Assembly (NCBI RefSeq): GCF_963082495.1
Contig: NZ_CAUJAN010000001.1
Location: 186,001 to 250,000 of the forward strand
Source: Methanobrevibacter sp. V74
Lineage (GTDB): Archaea > Methanobacteriota > Methanobacteria > Methanobacteriales > Methanobacteriaceae
Direction: 5' to 3'
Length of the DNA: 64,000 bases
Under the pieces are notes generated by a model. The model did not search any database. It was not told where the DNA came from and saw only the letters and a list, made by a program, of their open reading frames with translations. Below, piece after piece: positions 8,188 to 18,784 of this stretch. Both the position numbers and the translations under genes were made by a program. Position 1 is the stretch's first letter; each line of letters begins with the position of its first letter.

Positions 8188-9831
8188 ATGGAACCTATAA
8201 TCGATGTTGAAAATTTGTCTTTTAAGTATTTTGGTTGTAATGATTTTGCTCTTAAAGACATTAATATAAAGATTGGAAAAGGTGAATTTATAGGCGTTAT
8301 TGGTAAATCTGGAAGTGGAAAATCAACATTGCTTCATTGTTTAACAGGTATTATTCCTCATGAAATTAAAGGGGAAAAAACTGGATCGGTTATGATAAAT
8401 AATTTAAACACTGATGAGCATGGAATATCTGAAATAACTAATCAATTAGGGATAGTTTTTCAAAATCCAGAAATTCAACTTTTTAATATTTCTGTTGAAG
8501 ATGAATTAGCTTTTATTTGTGAAAATTTAGCATATCCTATTGATGAAATTAAAAAATCCGTTGATTTTGCATTGGATACAATTGGGATTCGCCATTTAAA
8601 AGATGAATATCCGTTTAATTTATCGGGTGGTGAAAAACAAAAGGTCGCTATTGCTTCAGTATTGACTGTACGTCCAAAAATATTAGTTTTAGATGAACCT
8701 ACTTCTGAATTGGATGCAAAAGGAAAAGAAACAGTATTTAAAACATTAAAAAAGCTTAAAAATGATGGGATGACGATTATATTAGTTGATCATAACTTGG
8801 ATGGGTCTTATAAATTAGCCGATAAATTAATTTTATTGGATGACGGCAAAATTGAGATGTTTGGAGAAACTGAAAATATTTTAAAATCTCCCATGATTGA
8901 ATCATTAGGTTTAAGACTTCCACAACAAGTTCAAATGGGTTTAAAACTAAAATTAGATGGCATGTTAATGGATATAGAAAATATGGCAAGGCTATTGGAT
9001 GAGAAAATAATAAATAAGGAATTTTCTATTAAATACTTAAATTTAGTCAATAATTCTAATGTTGAAAATACCATAAAAATTGAAAATTTGTCTTTTAAAA
9101 GAGATAATCATGTTATTTTAAAGAATATTGATCTTGAAATTAAAAAAGGTGATTTCATAGCTTTAATTGGAAAAAATGGTTCGGGTAAAACAACTTTAGC
9201 TTTGATTATAATGGGCATTCTAAAAAAAAATAAGGGGGTTGTAAATGTTTTTGGAGAAACTAATGGCGACATTAAAAAAATCAGGAAAAAAGTCGGATTT
9301 TTATTTCAAAATCCCGAACATCAACTATTTTGTAATACTGTGACTGAAGAGATAAAATACGGGCTTGAAAATGATATTGATATGAATAAGATAATGGAGA
9401 ATATGAATCTTAAGAGATTGAAGGATAATCATCCGTTAACTTTAAGTAGGGGCGAAAGACAAAGAGTAGCAACAGCCACGGCAATTTCTAATAATCCTGA
9501 AATTTTAATAATTGATGAACCTACAACAGGTCAGGATTGGAATAATATAAAATCATTTATGAATATTTTAAAAGAATTAAACGATAATGGCAAAACTATT
9601 CTAATAATAACTCATGATATGAGAGTTGTTGGCGAATATTGTAAAAAAGTTATTTTGATGGATGATGGTGAAATATTGTTTAATTTAGAGACACGTGAAG
9701 CATTTGAGAAATTAAGCGCTTTTGAAAATTATGATATAAAACCTTCGATTATTGCAGATATAAGTATTAAATCCGGCATTAGTCCTCCTTTGTTGAATAT
9801 AAATGAATTAATTGGTGATGATAATGTTTAG
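8188..9831 (+). CDS. Fused double EcfA ATPase (two ATP-binding domains in one chain)
   Basis: A 547-residue cytoplasmic ATPase with two ABC domains: Walker A GKSGSGKST and GKNGSGKTT, signature LSGGEKQ and LSRGERQ, Walker B ILVLDEPT and ILIIDEPT. Such fusions replace the EcfA-EcfA' pair of ECF importers. The start at 8188 follows GGAGGTTGGTGATA, just after the ecfT stop; a TTG at 8170 is an alternative upstream codon. The second signature has Arg where Gly is usual (LSRGE), which may make the two ATP sites unequal. It would energise both S components of this cluster. Confidence 0.9.
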   Translation: MEPIIDVENLSFKYFGCNDFALKDINIKIGKGEFIGVIGKSGSGKSTLLHCLTGIIPHEIKGEKTGSVMINNLNTDEHGISEITNQLGIVFQNPEIQLFNISVEDELAFICENLAYPIDEIKKSVDFALDTIGIRHLKDEYPFNLSGGEKQKVAIASVLTVRPKILVLDEPTSELDAKGKETVFKTLKKLKNDGMTIILVDHNLDGSYKLADKLILLDDGKIEMFGETENILKSPMIESLGLRLPQQVQMGLKLKLDGMLMDIENMARLLDEKIINKEFSIKYLNLVNNSNVENTIKIENLSFKRDNHVILKNIDLEIKKGDFIALIGKNGSGKTTLALIIMGILKKNKGVVNVFGETNGDIKKIRKKVGFLFQNPEHQLFCNTVTEEIKYGLENDIDMNKIMENMNLKRLKDNHPLTLSRGERQRVATATAISNNPEILIIDEPTTGQDWNNIKSFMNILKELNDNGKTILIITHDMRVVGEYCKKVILMDDGEILFNLETREAFEKLSAFENYDIKPSIIADISIKSGISPPLLNINELIGDDNV

Positions 9832-11551
9832 AGATTTATTAAAACTTGCGAATAAACGTAGAAATAAACTAATATTTGCATCATTTTTACATGTGTTGTC
9901 TTCCGGGATTTCAATTATTCCCTTTTTCATAATTTATTTAATAATATTGGTTTTTTTCCAAAATTCAATAGATTTTAAATATCTTACAGCTATTTTAATA
10001 GCCATACCATTGGTTTATGTTTTGGAATTTTTTATAATGATGTTTGCTTATAATGTTTCCCATAGGGCAGCTTATGAAATTATTTATGAGGTTCGGCTTG
10101 ATTTAGCTAATCATTTAATTTCATTACCTCTTAGTAATTTTAAAGAAAAACGCACTGGGGATTTTGAAACGGTTTTAAATGAAAATTCGGAAATCTTGGA
10201 ACTTTTTTTAGCCCATCATCTTCCTGAAATGATTAGTACAATTTTTGTTCCTTTTTTCACAGCATTGTTTTTATTTTATATTGATTGGAAAATGGCATTA
10301 GTTTGTTTATGTCCAATTGTTTTAGCTTTTATACCAATAATTTCTCAACTTAACTCTTTAAATGATATGATTAATAATCATTTAAAAACACAATCACATA
10401 TGAATTCAACAATTTTGGAATATGTGATGGGTATAAAAGTTATTAAAGTTTTTAATAGGTCAAAAGACTCATTTGATAAGTATAAGGGAGCTATTTTAAA
10501 ATGGAAAAATAGTATGAGAATATGGTCAACTCAAAGAGCATTATCTTTTACTTTATATCAGGCATTTATCGGTTCTACTTTGTTATTCATTATTCCATTT
10601 GGGGTTTATTTTTATATTGATGGAACGTTGATTCTAGAATCATTTATATTTTTCATGATAATGGGACCAATTTTTGGTAATCAGTTCATGAGAATATATG
10701 AGTTTATTAGGCATAATATGGAGGAACGGGAGTCTTTAAATAGGATTAATCAAGTGTTATCTCTTAAACCAGTTAAAGATTGTGGAACAATTGCATTGGA
10801 AGATATTAGATGCATAGAGTTTCAGGATATTTCCTTTTCTTATGATGGTGAAATCAATGCTTTAAAAAATTTAAATCTTTTATTTGAAGGAGGTAGAAAA
10901 TATGCATTAGTTGGACCTTCGGGATCAGGCAAAACCACAATTATTAGGCTTATTCTTAGATTTTGGGATGATTATAATGGTAAAATAAAAATTAATGGTA
11001 TTGATATAAAAGAAGTCTCATTAGAAGAATTATTGTCATTTATTTCAATTGTTTTTCAAGATAATTTTTTGTTTAATGACACAATTTTTGAAAATATTAA
11101 AATTGGAAATCCTAATGCTAGTTTGGAAGAGATTATACAAGTTTCTAAAGAAACATACTGTCATGATTTTATAAAAAATCTTCCTAATGGCTATGACACA
11201 GTTGTTGGAGAAGATGGTTCTAAATTAAGTAGTGGTGAAAAACAAAGAATTGCTATTGCTAGGGCAATTTTAAAAGATGCTCCTTTAATAATTTTAGATG
11301 AATTTACCGGATTTGTAGATGCTGAAAATGAATATTTGATACAAAAGGCGTTAAATAAACTCACAAAAAATAAGACAGTAATAATAATTGCGCATAAATT
11401 GTCTACAATACGAAATGTAGATCATATCTTTGTTCTTAATGAGGGGGAGCTTGTTGAAGAAGGCAATCATAATCAGTTAATTCATTTAGATGGGATTTAT
11501 AAAAAATTATGGAGTATTCATAGTTCAGCTGATAATTGGAAGGTGAGATAA
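9824..11551 (+). CDS. ABC transporter half-unit, membrane domain fused to ATPase (first of a pair)
   Basis: About 575 residues: a six-helix type IV ABC membrane domain (residues 1-310) and an ATPase domain with Walker A GPSGSGKTT, Q-loop FQDNF, signature LSSGEKQRIAIARAI, Walker B LIILDEF and H-loop IAHKLST. The Pro after DE is Phe (DEFTGF), and the D-loop is VDAEN, so this site looks altered. GGTGAT before the chosen ATG overlaps the EcfA stop. With the next gene it should form a heterodimer. Sequence relatives include both drug or lipid exporters and YbtPQ/IrtAB-type siderophore importers, so direction cannot be told from sequence. Confidence 0.85.
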   Translation: MFRDLLKLANKRRNKLIFASFLHVLSSGISIIPFFIIYLIILVFFQNSIDFKYLTAILIAIPLVYVLEFFIMMFAYNVSHRAAYEIIYEVRLDLANHLISLPLSNFKEKRTGDFETVLNENSEILELFLAHHLPEMISTIFVPFFTALFLFYIDWKMALVCLCPIVLAFIPIISQLNSLNDMINNHLKTQSHMNSTILEYVMGIKVIKVFNRSKDSFDKYKGAILKWKNSMRIWSTQRALSFTLYQAFIGSTLLFIIPFGVYFYIDGTLILESFIFFMIMGPIFGNQFMRIYEFIRHNMEERESLNRINQVLSLKPVKDCGTIALEDIRCIEFQDISFSYDGEINALKNLNLLFEGGRKYALVGPSGSGKTTIIRLILRFWDDYNGKIKINGIDIKEVSLEELLSFISIVFQDNFLFNDTIFENIKIGNPNASLEEIIQVSKETYCHDFIKNLPNGYDTVVGEDGSKLSSGEKQRIAIARAILKDAPLIILDEFTGFVDAENEYLIQKALNKLTKNKTVIIIAHKLSTIRNVDHIFVLNEGELVEEGNHNQLIHLDGIYKKLWSIHSSADNWKVR

Positions 11552-13275
11552 TGATTAGGGATCTTTATTCTCTTTTTGGAAAGAACAAATATAAAGTTAA
11601 AAAATCTTTGTTATTTTTGTTATTGCATAGTTTTATTAGTATTGTTCCTCTTTTCATAATATTTTTGTTTATACTGGAATTTTTTAAAAGCAGTATAAGT
11701 ATATCCAATTTAATTTATTTCACAGTCTTTTTAGCCGGAACTTATATTGTATTTAATAGTTTAGAGCACCATATTTATTTATATTTTATGAATTTGGGGT
11801 TGGATATTTCCTATGACTTACGTTTAGATATTGGTAAAAAATTAACAGAATTACATTTGGGATTTTTTAATATTAGTACATTAGGTGAGATAAACACAAT
11901 AATAAGTGAATATGTATCTAAGGTTGAATATTTTGTTACATACACTGCCCCATTTATGGTTTCTTCAATAATTACTGTTGTTTTACTCAGCATGATTTTT
12001 TTCATATTGGATTGGAGGATTGCTATTTGTTCGTCTATGGTTTTTCCATTATCTTATTTGTCATTTAAACATTCCGATAAGGTTTCTAAGATTGTTGTTA
12101 AAAATAGGGAAAAATCTTTGATTAAATATAATTCTGCGATTGTGGAGTTTATTAGGGGAATAAATATAATAAAAATTTATAATTTAAATTCAAAACAGTT
12201 TAAAAAGTTTCATTTAGCTACAAAAGATTTTAGGGACAAAAATATTGAAAATGTTAAAGCTACAATGATTCCAAACATTTTTGTCCTATTTTTTGCAAGT
12301 ATTAGTGTAATAATTTTATTTCCAATCGGAATCTATTTGTATATAACTAAATCAATAAGTCTTTTTAAAATAATATTTTTCTTTATTGCAACACCCAGTA
12401 TATCATCGGCTATGACTGATTGTCTTTTTGGATATATTCATCTTAAAAATCATGTCGGATATGGAGTTAAATGTATTAATAATTTAATGGATGAAAAAAT
12501 CATTTCAGAAAATAAAAATGAAGTAAAATTGAATAATTATGATATTATAATTTCTGAGGTTACTTTTGCTTATGAAAACGAAAAAGTTTTAAATAATATT
12601 AGTTTTAAATGCAACGAAAAGACTTTAACTGCACTAGTTGGACCTTCAGGTTCTGGAAAAACAACTATGATAAATTTAATTTTAAGATTTTGGGATGTTC
12701 AGGAAGGTTCAATAGTTATTGGAGGTTATGATATAAGGGAAATGCCTTTAAAACAATTATCAGATATAATTTCAATTGTTTTTCAAGATGTTTTTCTTTT
12801 TGATGCATCTCTTAAAGATAATATTAAAATGGCTAAAAAAAATGCAACCGATGAAGAGATTATTAAAGCATCTAAAGATGCAATGTGTCATGAGTTTATA
12901 GAAAAATTGCCTAATGGTTATGATACAATCGTTGGGGAGAATGGTTCTAAATTAAGTGAAGGTGAAAAACAAAGAATTTCTATTGCTCGAGCAATTTTAA
13001 AGGATTCTCCAATAATAATATTGGATGAACCTACTTCTTCATTAGATGCTGAAAATGAGTATTTAATTCAAAAAGCTATTGAAAAGATGATTAAATCAAA
13101 AACTGTTATAATGATAGCTCATAGACTCCATACCATAAGTTCTGCAGATCAAATAATATTTTTAAAAAAAGGAGAAATTTTTGAAAAAGGAACTCACAAT
13201 GATTTAATGGATAAAAAAGGGCATTATTATAATTTTTGGAATATTCAAGAAAAAGTAAGGGAATGGAAATTTTAA
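11551..13275 (+). CDS. ABC transporter half-unit, membrane domain fused to ATPase (second of a pair)
   Basis: About 574 residues with the same design as the gene before it, starting in a TAATG overlap with its stop and preceded by GGTGAGAT. ATPase motifs are Walker A GPSGSGKTT, signature LSEGEKQRISIARAI, Walker B IIILDEPTSSLDAEN and H-loop IAHRLHT. The two halves are similar enough to be old paralogues. This is the last gene of the ECF-terpenoid cluster; an AT-rich gap of 255 bases with short T runs follows. Confidence 0.85.
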   Translation: MIRDLYSLFGKNKYKVKKSLLFLLLHSFISIVPLFIIFLFILEFFKSSISISNLIYFTVFLAGTYIVFNSLEHHIYLYFMNLGLDISYDLRLDIGKKLTELHLGFFNISTLGEINTIISEYVSKVEYFVTYTAPFMVSSIITVVLLSMIFFILDWRIAICSSMVFPLSYLSFKHSDKVSKIVVKNREKSLIKYNSAIVEFIRGINIIKIYNLNSKQFKKFHLATKDFRDKNIENVKATMIPNIFVLFFASISVIILFPIGIYLYITKSISLFKIIFFFIATPSISSAMTDCLFGYIHLKNHVGYGVKCINNLMDEKIISENKNEVKLNNYDIIISEVTFAYENEKVLNNISFKCNEKTLTALVGPSGSGKTTMINLILRFWDVQEGSIVIGGYDIREMPLKQLSDIISIVFQDVFLFDASLKDNIKMAKKNATDEEIIKASKDAMCHEFIEKLPNGYDTIVGENGSKLSEGEKQRISIARAILKDSPIIILDEPTSSLDAENEYLIQKAIEKMIKSKTVIMIAHRLHTISSADQIIFLKKGEIFEKGTHNDLMDKKGHYYNFWNIQEKVREWKF

Positions 13276-13475
13276 AAAATATTATTTCTTCCAAGCATTG
13301 AATAAAGATTTTTTTAAGAAAAAACTGAATAAATTAACAAAAAAATACTGAAAATTAATAAAACAAAGAAAAAAACTAAATTGCAGAATCATGGGGATTC
13401 TCCTTAAATTAAATTTTGCAGATTAGCTATTTTTTTATAAAGGATTTACATTTTTTAAGTCTTTTATGAGCAAGA

Positions 13476-13484
13476 TTTATATAA
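13476..13484 (+). promoter_or_regulatory. TATA box of tgtA
   Basis: TTTATATAA lies 47 bases before the ATG, at the usual distance for an archaeal promoter with a short leader. Confidence 0.6.
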
Positions 13485-13530
13485 TTTCTAATTTAAATCT
13501 TATTTTAACAAATAGAATATGGTTGAATAA

Positions 13531-15510
13531 ATGTTTGAGATTAAAGCAAAAGATGGAAAAGGCCGTGTAGGTGTTTTAAAAACCAAACATGGTGATGTAA
13601 AAACTCCTGCATTAATGCCTGTTATTCATCCTCGAAAACAAGCACTTGATGTTGGTAAATATGGTGCGGATATCGTAATTACTAATGCGTATTTAATTTA
13701 TAAAGACCATGAATTAAAACAGAAGGCAATTGAGGAAGGTCTTCATAGATTGATTAATTTTGACGGTCCAATAATGACTGATTCGGGTTCGTTTCAATTA
13801 TCTGTTTATGGGGATGTTGAAATAACGAATAGGGAAGTCATTGAATTTCAAGAATTAATTAAAACTGACATTGGAACAAGTTTAGATATTCCAACCGCTC
13901 CATTTGTGGAAAGGGAAAAAGCAGAAAGGGATATGGAAATCACTCTTGAAAGGGCTCGTGAAGCGGTTGAGTTTAAAAAAGAGAATAATATTGAAATACT
14001 TTTAAACTCTGTTGTTCAAGGATCGACCTTTCTGGATTTAAGACGTGAATGTGCAAAAGAACTGTCAGCATTAAATGCAGATTTATATCCGATTGGGGCT
14101 GTAGTGCCTTTGATGGAATCATATCACTACAAAGATCTTGTAGATGTTGTAATGAATTCCATGAAGGAGCTATCCGACACTGTTCCTCGTCATTTAATGG
14201 GAGCGGGGCACCCGATGATTTTTGCATTATGTGTGGCTATGGGCTGCGATTTGTTTGATTCGGCAGCTTATATATTATATGCAGAGGATGATAGATTATT
14301 GACAAACAGGGGAACATTCAAATTGGAAAACTTACAGGAAATGCCCTGTTCTTGTGAAGTATGTACTAAATACACTCCAGATGATTTAAGGGCAATGCCC
14401 AAGGATAAAAGACGGGATTTAATAGCGCAGCATAATTTGCATGTTTCATTTGCAGAAATTAGATTAATCAGACAGGCAATTTATGATGGAAACTTAATGG
14501 AACTTGTTGAAGAGAGATGCAGAGCTCATCCTGCACTTCTTGAAGCTCAAAGGCAGCTTGGAAACTATACTGGGGATTTGGAAAAATACGAACCGAGAAG
14601 CAAGAAATCAGCATTTTTCTACACCGGTCCGGAATCTCTCTGCAGACCTGAAGTCTTGAGGCATATGCAAAAGTTACGTCAAATGCCTAAAAAACGTGAT
14701 TTGGTAATATTGCCTCCAACAAGAAAGCCTTATTCTAAATTCATCTCAGGAAAACTTGGGGAGTTCTATATCTATGGATCTGAACAGGATTTGGATTTAG
14801 ATGATTCTGATTTCATGGTTTTGGATATTCCATTTGGATTGGTACCTCTTGAAATTGATGAGGTATATCCCTTAAGCCAAAATGATGCTCCTAAAACTCG
14901 TGATGTAGACAGTATTGAATTTATTGAAGATTTTATAAATGAATTTGTTGAATATTATGATCAGGTTTTAATACATTCAAGAATCATTAAGGACTTGGAA
15001 ATAGGCCTGTATAATAAATGCACTTCCTCAGATGAGATAAGATATAAAAAAGATGATGTTAAAAAGATTAAAGCTATTGCAGATTATCAATTTGGTGTTG
15101 GAGCAGGTGATGTGCTATTTACAGGCAATATCAACATAGAAAAAAGCAAAAAAACAGGCAAAATCCGACATATCTATGATGGAAAAGTGTTAATTGTAAA
15201 TATGAGGGCATCTGATTCTTATTTGATTTTATCAAAAGAAGGTGCAAAAAGACTTCACAATGGTATTCCTTATCCGAAAAATAGGGTAGTTGTAAATAAA
15301 GACGCGGAACCATTTGCACTTGACGGAAAAAGCGTATTCTGCAAATTTGTAGTTGAATGTGATGAGAATATCCGCTCTAAAGATGAAGTTTTAATTGTCA
15401 ATGAGGAGGATAAATTACTTGCTTATGGAAAAGCACTACTTGGAGCATGCGAAATAGAACAATTCGAAACCGGCCAAGCAATCAAAACCCGTAAAGGAAT
15501 GAAACAGTGA
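13531..15510 (+). CDS. tgtA: Archaeosine tRNA-guanine(15) transglycosylase
   Basis: A 659-residue enzyme that swaps guanine 15 in the D-loop of archaeal tRNAs for preQ0, the first step of archaeosine formation. The N-terminal barrel has MTDSGSFQLSVYG and the catalytic/substrate-binding segments (VQGSTFLDLR, MGAGHPMIF). A zinc-binding site is visible at about residues 270-300 (CSCEVC followed later by the conserved H). The C-terminal third has the extra archaeal domains ending in a PUA RNA-binding domain (VLIVNMRASDSYLILSKEGA). Length is that of the full archaeal enzyme. A methyltransferase gene follows after 4 bases. Confidence 0.93.
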   Translation: MFEIKAKDGKGRVGVLKTKHGDVKTPALMPVIHPRKQALDVGKYGADIVITNAYLIYKDHELKQKAIEEGLHRLINFDGPIMTDSGSFQLSVYGDVEITNREVIEFQELIKTDIGTSLDIPTAPFVEREKAERDMEITLERAREAVEFKKENNIEILLNSVVQGSTFLDLRRECAKELSALNADLYPIGAVVPLMESYHYKDLVDVVMNSMKELSDTVPRHLMGAGHPMIFALCVAMGCDLFDSAAYILYAEDDRLLTNRGTFKLENLQEMPCSCEVCTKYTPDDLRAMPKDKRRDLIAQHNLHVSFAEIRLIRQAIYDGNLMELVEERCRAHPALLEAQRQLGNYTGDLEKYEPRSKKSAFFYTGPESLCRPEVLRHMQKLRQMPKKRDLVILPPTRKPYSKFISGKLGEFYIYGSEQDLDLDDSDFMVLDIPFGLVPLEIDEVYPLSQNDAPKTRDVDSIEFIEDFINEFVEYYDQVLIHSRIIKDLEIGLYNKCTSSDEIRYKKDDVKKIKAIADYQFGVGAGDVLFTGNINIEKSKKTGKIRHIYDGKVLIVNMRASDSYLILSKEGAKRLHNGIPYPKNRVVVNKDAEPFALDGKSVFCKFVVECDENIRSKDEVLIVNEEDKLLAYGKALLGACEIEQFETGQAIKTRKGMKQ

Positions 15511-15514
15511 TATT

Positions 15515-16186
15515 ATGAATGATAATGATAATAATGTGAATACTGGACGTCATGTTGAAAATAAGGAATTAATTAAAAATGCCAGAAACCCTGTTGGCGA
15601 ATTGGGTCATCAAATACTTGATAGGATGAATAAATCCCATGAATCAATGGCGCAATGGGGAGTAACTCATTTTGATGTTAAGGAAGATTCAAAAATCTTG
15701 GACATTGGATGCGGAGGTGGAAGAAATCTTGAAAGATTTGCCGCACTGGTGTCTGGCGAAGGCAGAGTTGTTGGAATTGATTACTCCGAAGTAAGCGTTG
15801 AAAAATCCATTGCATTGAATAAGGAAGCTATTGACAATGGAATTGTCAACGTGTTAAAAGAATCAGTTTCTGACATGCCATTTTATGATGAAACCTTTGA
15901 TATTGTAACTGGTTTTGAGACTATATACTTCTGGCCGGATGTTATCAATGATTTAAAGGAAGTTAATAGAGTTTTGAAGAAAGGAGGTTTAGTATTTTTC
16001 TGTAATGAAGCGGTCTATAGGGAAGGCGAAATGGAAAAATATGATGATTTGGTAGAATTGCTTGACATGAAGATATATTCCGAAGACGTTTTAAGGGAAT
16101 CTCTTGAAAGGACAGGGTTTAAGGATTTCAAAGCATTTGTAAATGAAGAAAATGATTGGATTTGCATTACTGCAATAAAAATCTAA
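15515..16186 (+). CDS. SAM-dependent class I methyltransferase
   Basis: A 223-residue protein with the SAM-binding motif ILDIGCGGGRNLERF, the acidic end of the second strand (VVGIDYS), and motif IV-like FDIVTGFETIYFWPD. The start is 4 bases after the tgtA stop, so the two genes are co-transcribed. The substrate is unknown. Coupling to tgtA hints at RNA but many such small-molecule methyltransferases look alike. Confidence 0.8.
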   Translation: MNDNDNNVNTGRHVENKELIKNARNPVGELGHQILDRMNKSHESMAQWGVTHFDVKEDSKILDIGCGGGRNLERFAALVSGEGRVVGIDYSEVSVEKSIALNKEAIDNGIVNVLKESVSDMPFYDETFDIVTGFETIYFWPDVINDLKEVNRVLKKGGLVFFCNEAVYREGEMEKYDDLVELLDMKIYSEDVLRESLERTGFKDFKAFVNEENDWICITAIKI

Positions 16187-16217
16187 TTTCTTTATTTTTT
16201 TAGATTATAACGAAACC

Positions 16218-16226
16218 TTTATATAT
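16218..16226 (+). promoter_or_regulatory. TATA box of the tRNA-Gly pair
   Basis: TTTATATAT lies 37-45 bases before the first tRNA gene, fitting an archaeal tRNA promoter. Confidence 0.6.
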
Positions 16227-16262
16227 CATTAAAACATAAGTTTATTTGTTGTTAGTTTTCAT

Positions 16263-16336
16263 GCGGTGTTAGTCCAGCCTGGTTAAGACTCTAGCCTGCC
16301 ACGTTAGAGACCCGGGTTCAAATCCCGGACGCCGCA
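16263..16336 (+). tRNA. tRNA-Gly (anticodon GCC)
   Basis: The acceptor stem GCGGTGT pairs with ACGCCGC, with discriminator base A at 16336. The anticodon stem CTAGC/GTTAG encloses the loop CTGCCAC with anticodon GCC. The T arm CCGGG-TTCAAAT-CCCGG is standard. No intron is seen and CCA is not encoded. Confidence 0.95.
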
Positions 16337-16345
16337 TTTTTATAT

Positions 16346-16419
16346 GCAGTTGTGGTATAGTCTGGTTATTACTTGGGCCTTCCAAGCCTACAACCCGGGT
16401 TCGAATCCCGGCAACTGCA
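16346..16419 (+). tRNA. tRNA-Gly (anticodon TCC)
   Basis: The acceptor stem GCAGTTG pairs with CAACTGC, discriminator A. The anticodon stem TGGGC/GCCTA encloses CTTCCAA with anticodon TCC. The T arm contains GGGTTCGAATCCC. It lies 9 bases after the first tRNA-Gly, so both are probably cut from one transcript. CCA is not encoded. Confidence 0.95.
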
Positions 16420-16483
16420 TTTGGATTATGATTTTTTTTTAAAGTTCTTACATTGTTTAATTAATACTTATTTTTTAGTTACT

Positions 16484-16492
16484 TTTATATAA
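16484..16492 (+). promoter_or_regulatory. TATA box of the HMG-CoA synthase operon
   Basis: TTTATATAA lies 61-69 bases before the start codon, leaving a leader of about 35-40 bases that contains GGTGAT. Confidence 0.5.
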
Positions 16493-16552
16493 TAATAGGA
16501 ATATAATATTTATAATTAAATTAATTTTTAAGATTATAATTAAGGTGATTTA

Positions 16553-17590
16553 ATGGTAGGAATAGTAGGATATGGGGCACATGTGCCATCATATAGAATA
16601 AAGGTAGAAGAAATTGCTAAAGTATGGGGGGATGACCCTATAGCTTTATCAAATGGTTTAATTGTTAATGAAAAATCTGTTCCTTCTCCTGATGAAGACA
16701 CTGCAACTATTGCAGTAACTGCTGCAAGATATGCACTTGCAAGAGCTCAAATTGATCCGTCAAAAATCGGGGCTGTTTATGTTGGTTCCGAATCACATCC
16801 ATATGCGGTAAAACCAACTGCTTCCATTGTTGCTGAAGCAGTTTGTGCGACTCCAAAATTGACTGCCGCTGATTTAGAATTTGCTTGTAAAGCTGGAACT
16901 GCAGGCATTCAAATGTCAATGGGATTAGTTAAATCCGGTATGGTTGACTATGCATTAGCTATTGGAGCAGATACTTCACAAGGGGCTCCGGGTGATGCTT
17001 TGGAATACACCGCATCTGCTGGTGGAGCCGCTTATATTGTCGGTGAAAAAGACACAATTGCTGATATTAATCATACCTGTAGTTATACAACAGATACTCC
17101 TGATTTTTACAGAAGGGAAGGTCAAGATTATCCATCTCACGGTGGACGTTTTACAGGAGAACCTGCTTACTTTAAACATGTTTTAAGTGCAGCAAAAATG
17201 TTATTTGATGAAACTGACTCAAAACCTGAAGATTATGATTATGCATGTTTCCACCAACCTAACGGTAAATTTTACTTGAGGGCGGGTAAAAAATTAGGAT
17301 TCGGTTCAGAACAAATTAAACAAGGATTATTAACTCCTAATATTGGAAATACTTATTCTGGTGCTGTACCATTAGCTTTATCTAATATTTTAGACGTGGC
17401 TGAACCTGGAGATAACATATTTGTCATTTCATATGGATCCGGTGCTGGAAGTGATGGTTTTACAATAACTGTCAAAGATGAAATTGTTGAAAGAAGAGAA
17501 TTAGCTCCAAAAACAGAAGATATCATCAGTAAAAAAACCTATGTTGATTATGCTGTATATGCTAAATTCAAAGGTAAAATTAAAATGTAA
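16553..17590 (+). CDS. Archaeal hydroxymethylglutaryl-CoA synthase
   Basis: A 345-residue enzyme that condenses acetyl-CoA with acetoacetyl-CoA to HMG-CoA in the mevalonate pathway, which makes the isoprenoid chains of archaeal lipids. The nucleophile Cys112 lies in [11 protein letters not shown], the conserved His in [10 protein letters not shown], and the C-terminal GSGAGSDGF loop is present. GGTGATTTA precedes the ATG. The thiolase that makes its substrate follows after 12 bases. In other archaea these two form a complex bridged by a DUF35 protein; no DUF35 gene is next to them here. Confidence 0.93.
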   Translation: MVGIVGYGAHVPSYRIKVEEIAKVWGDDPIALSNGLIVNEKSVPSPDEDTATIAVTAARYALARAQIDPSKIGAVYVGSESHPYAVKPTASIVAEAVCATPKLTAADLEFACKAGTAGIQMSMGLVKSGMVDYALAIGADTSQGAPGDALEYTASAGGAAYIVGEKDTIADINHTCSYTTDTPDFYRREGQDYPSHGGRFTGEPAYFKHVLSAAKMLFDETDSKPEDYDYACFHQPNGKFYLRAGKKLGFGSEQIKQGLLTPNIGNTYSGAVPLALSNILDVAEPGDNIFVISYGSGAGSDGFTITVKDEIVERRELAPKTEDIISKKTYVDYAVYAKFKGKIKM

Positions 17591-18760
<1,170 letters not shown>

Positions 18761-18784
18761 ATCTCTTAAATTTTTATTTTTTTC

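Noticed and set aside
13380-13445. GAATC...GATTC repeat and T run after the last ABC gene as a terminator
   Set aside because: A 5-bp stem in AT-rich DNA is too weak to call.
16263-16419. tRNA-Gly genes as the attachment site of the accessory region
   Set aside because: The island starts more than 3 kb away, and I see no repeat of a tRNA 3' end at its borders.
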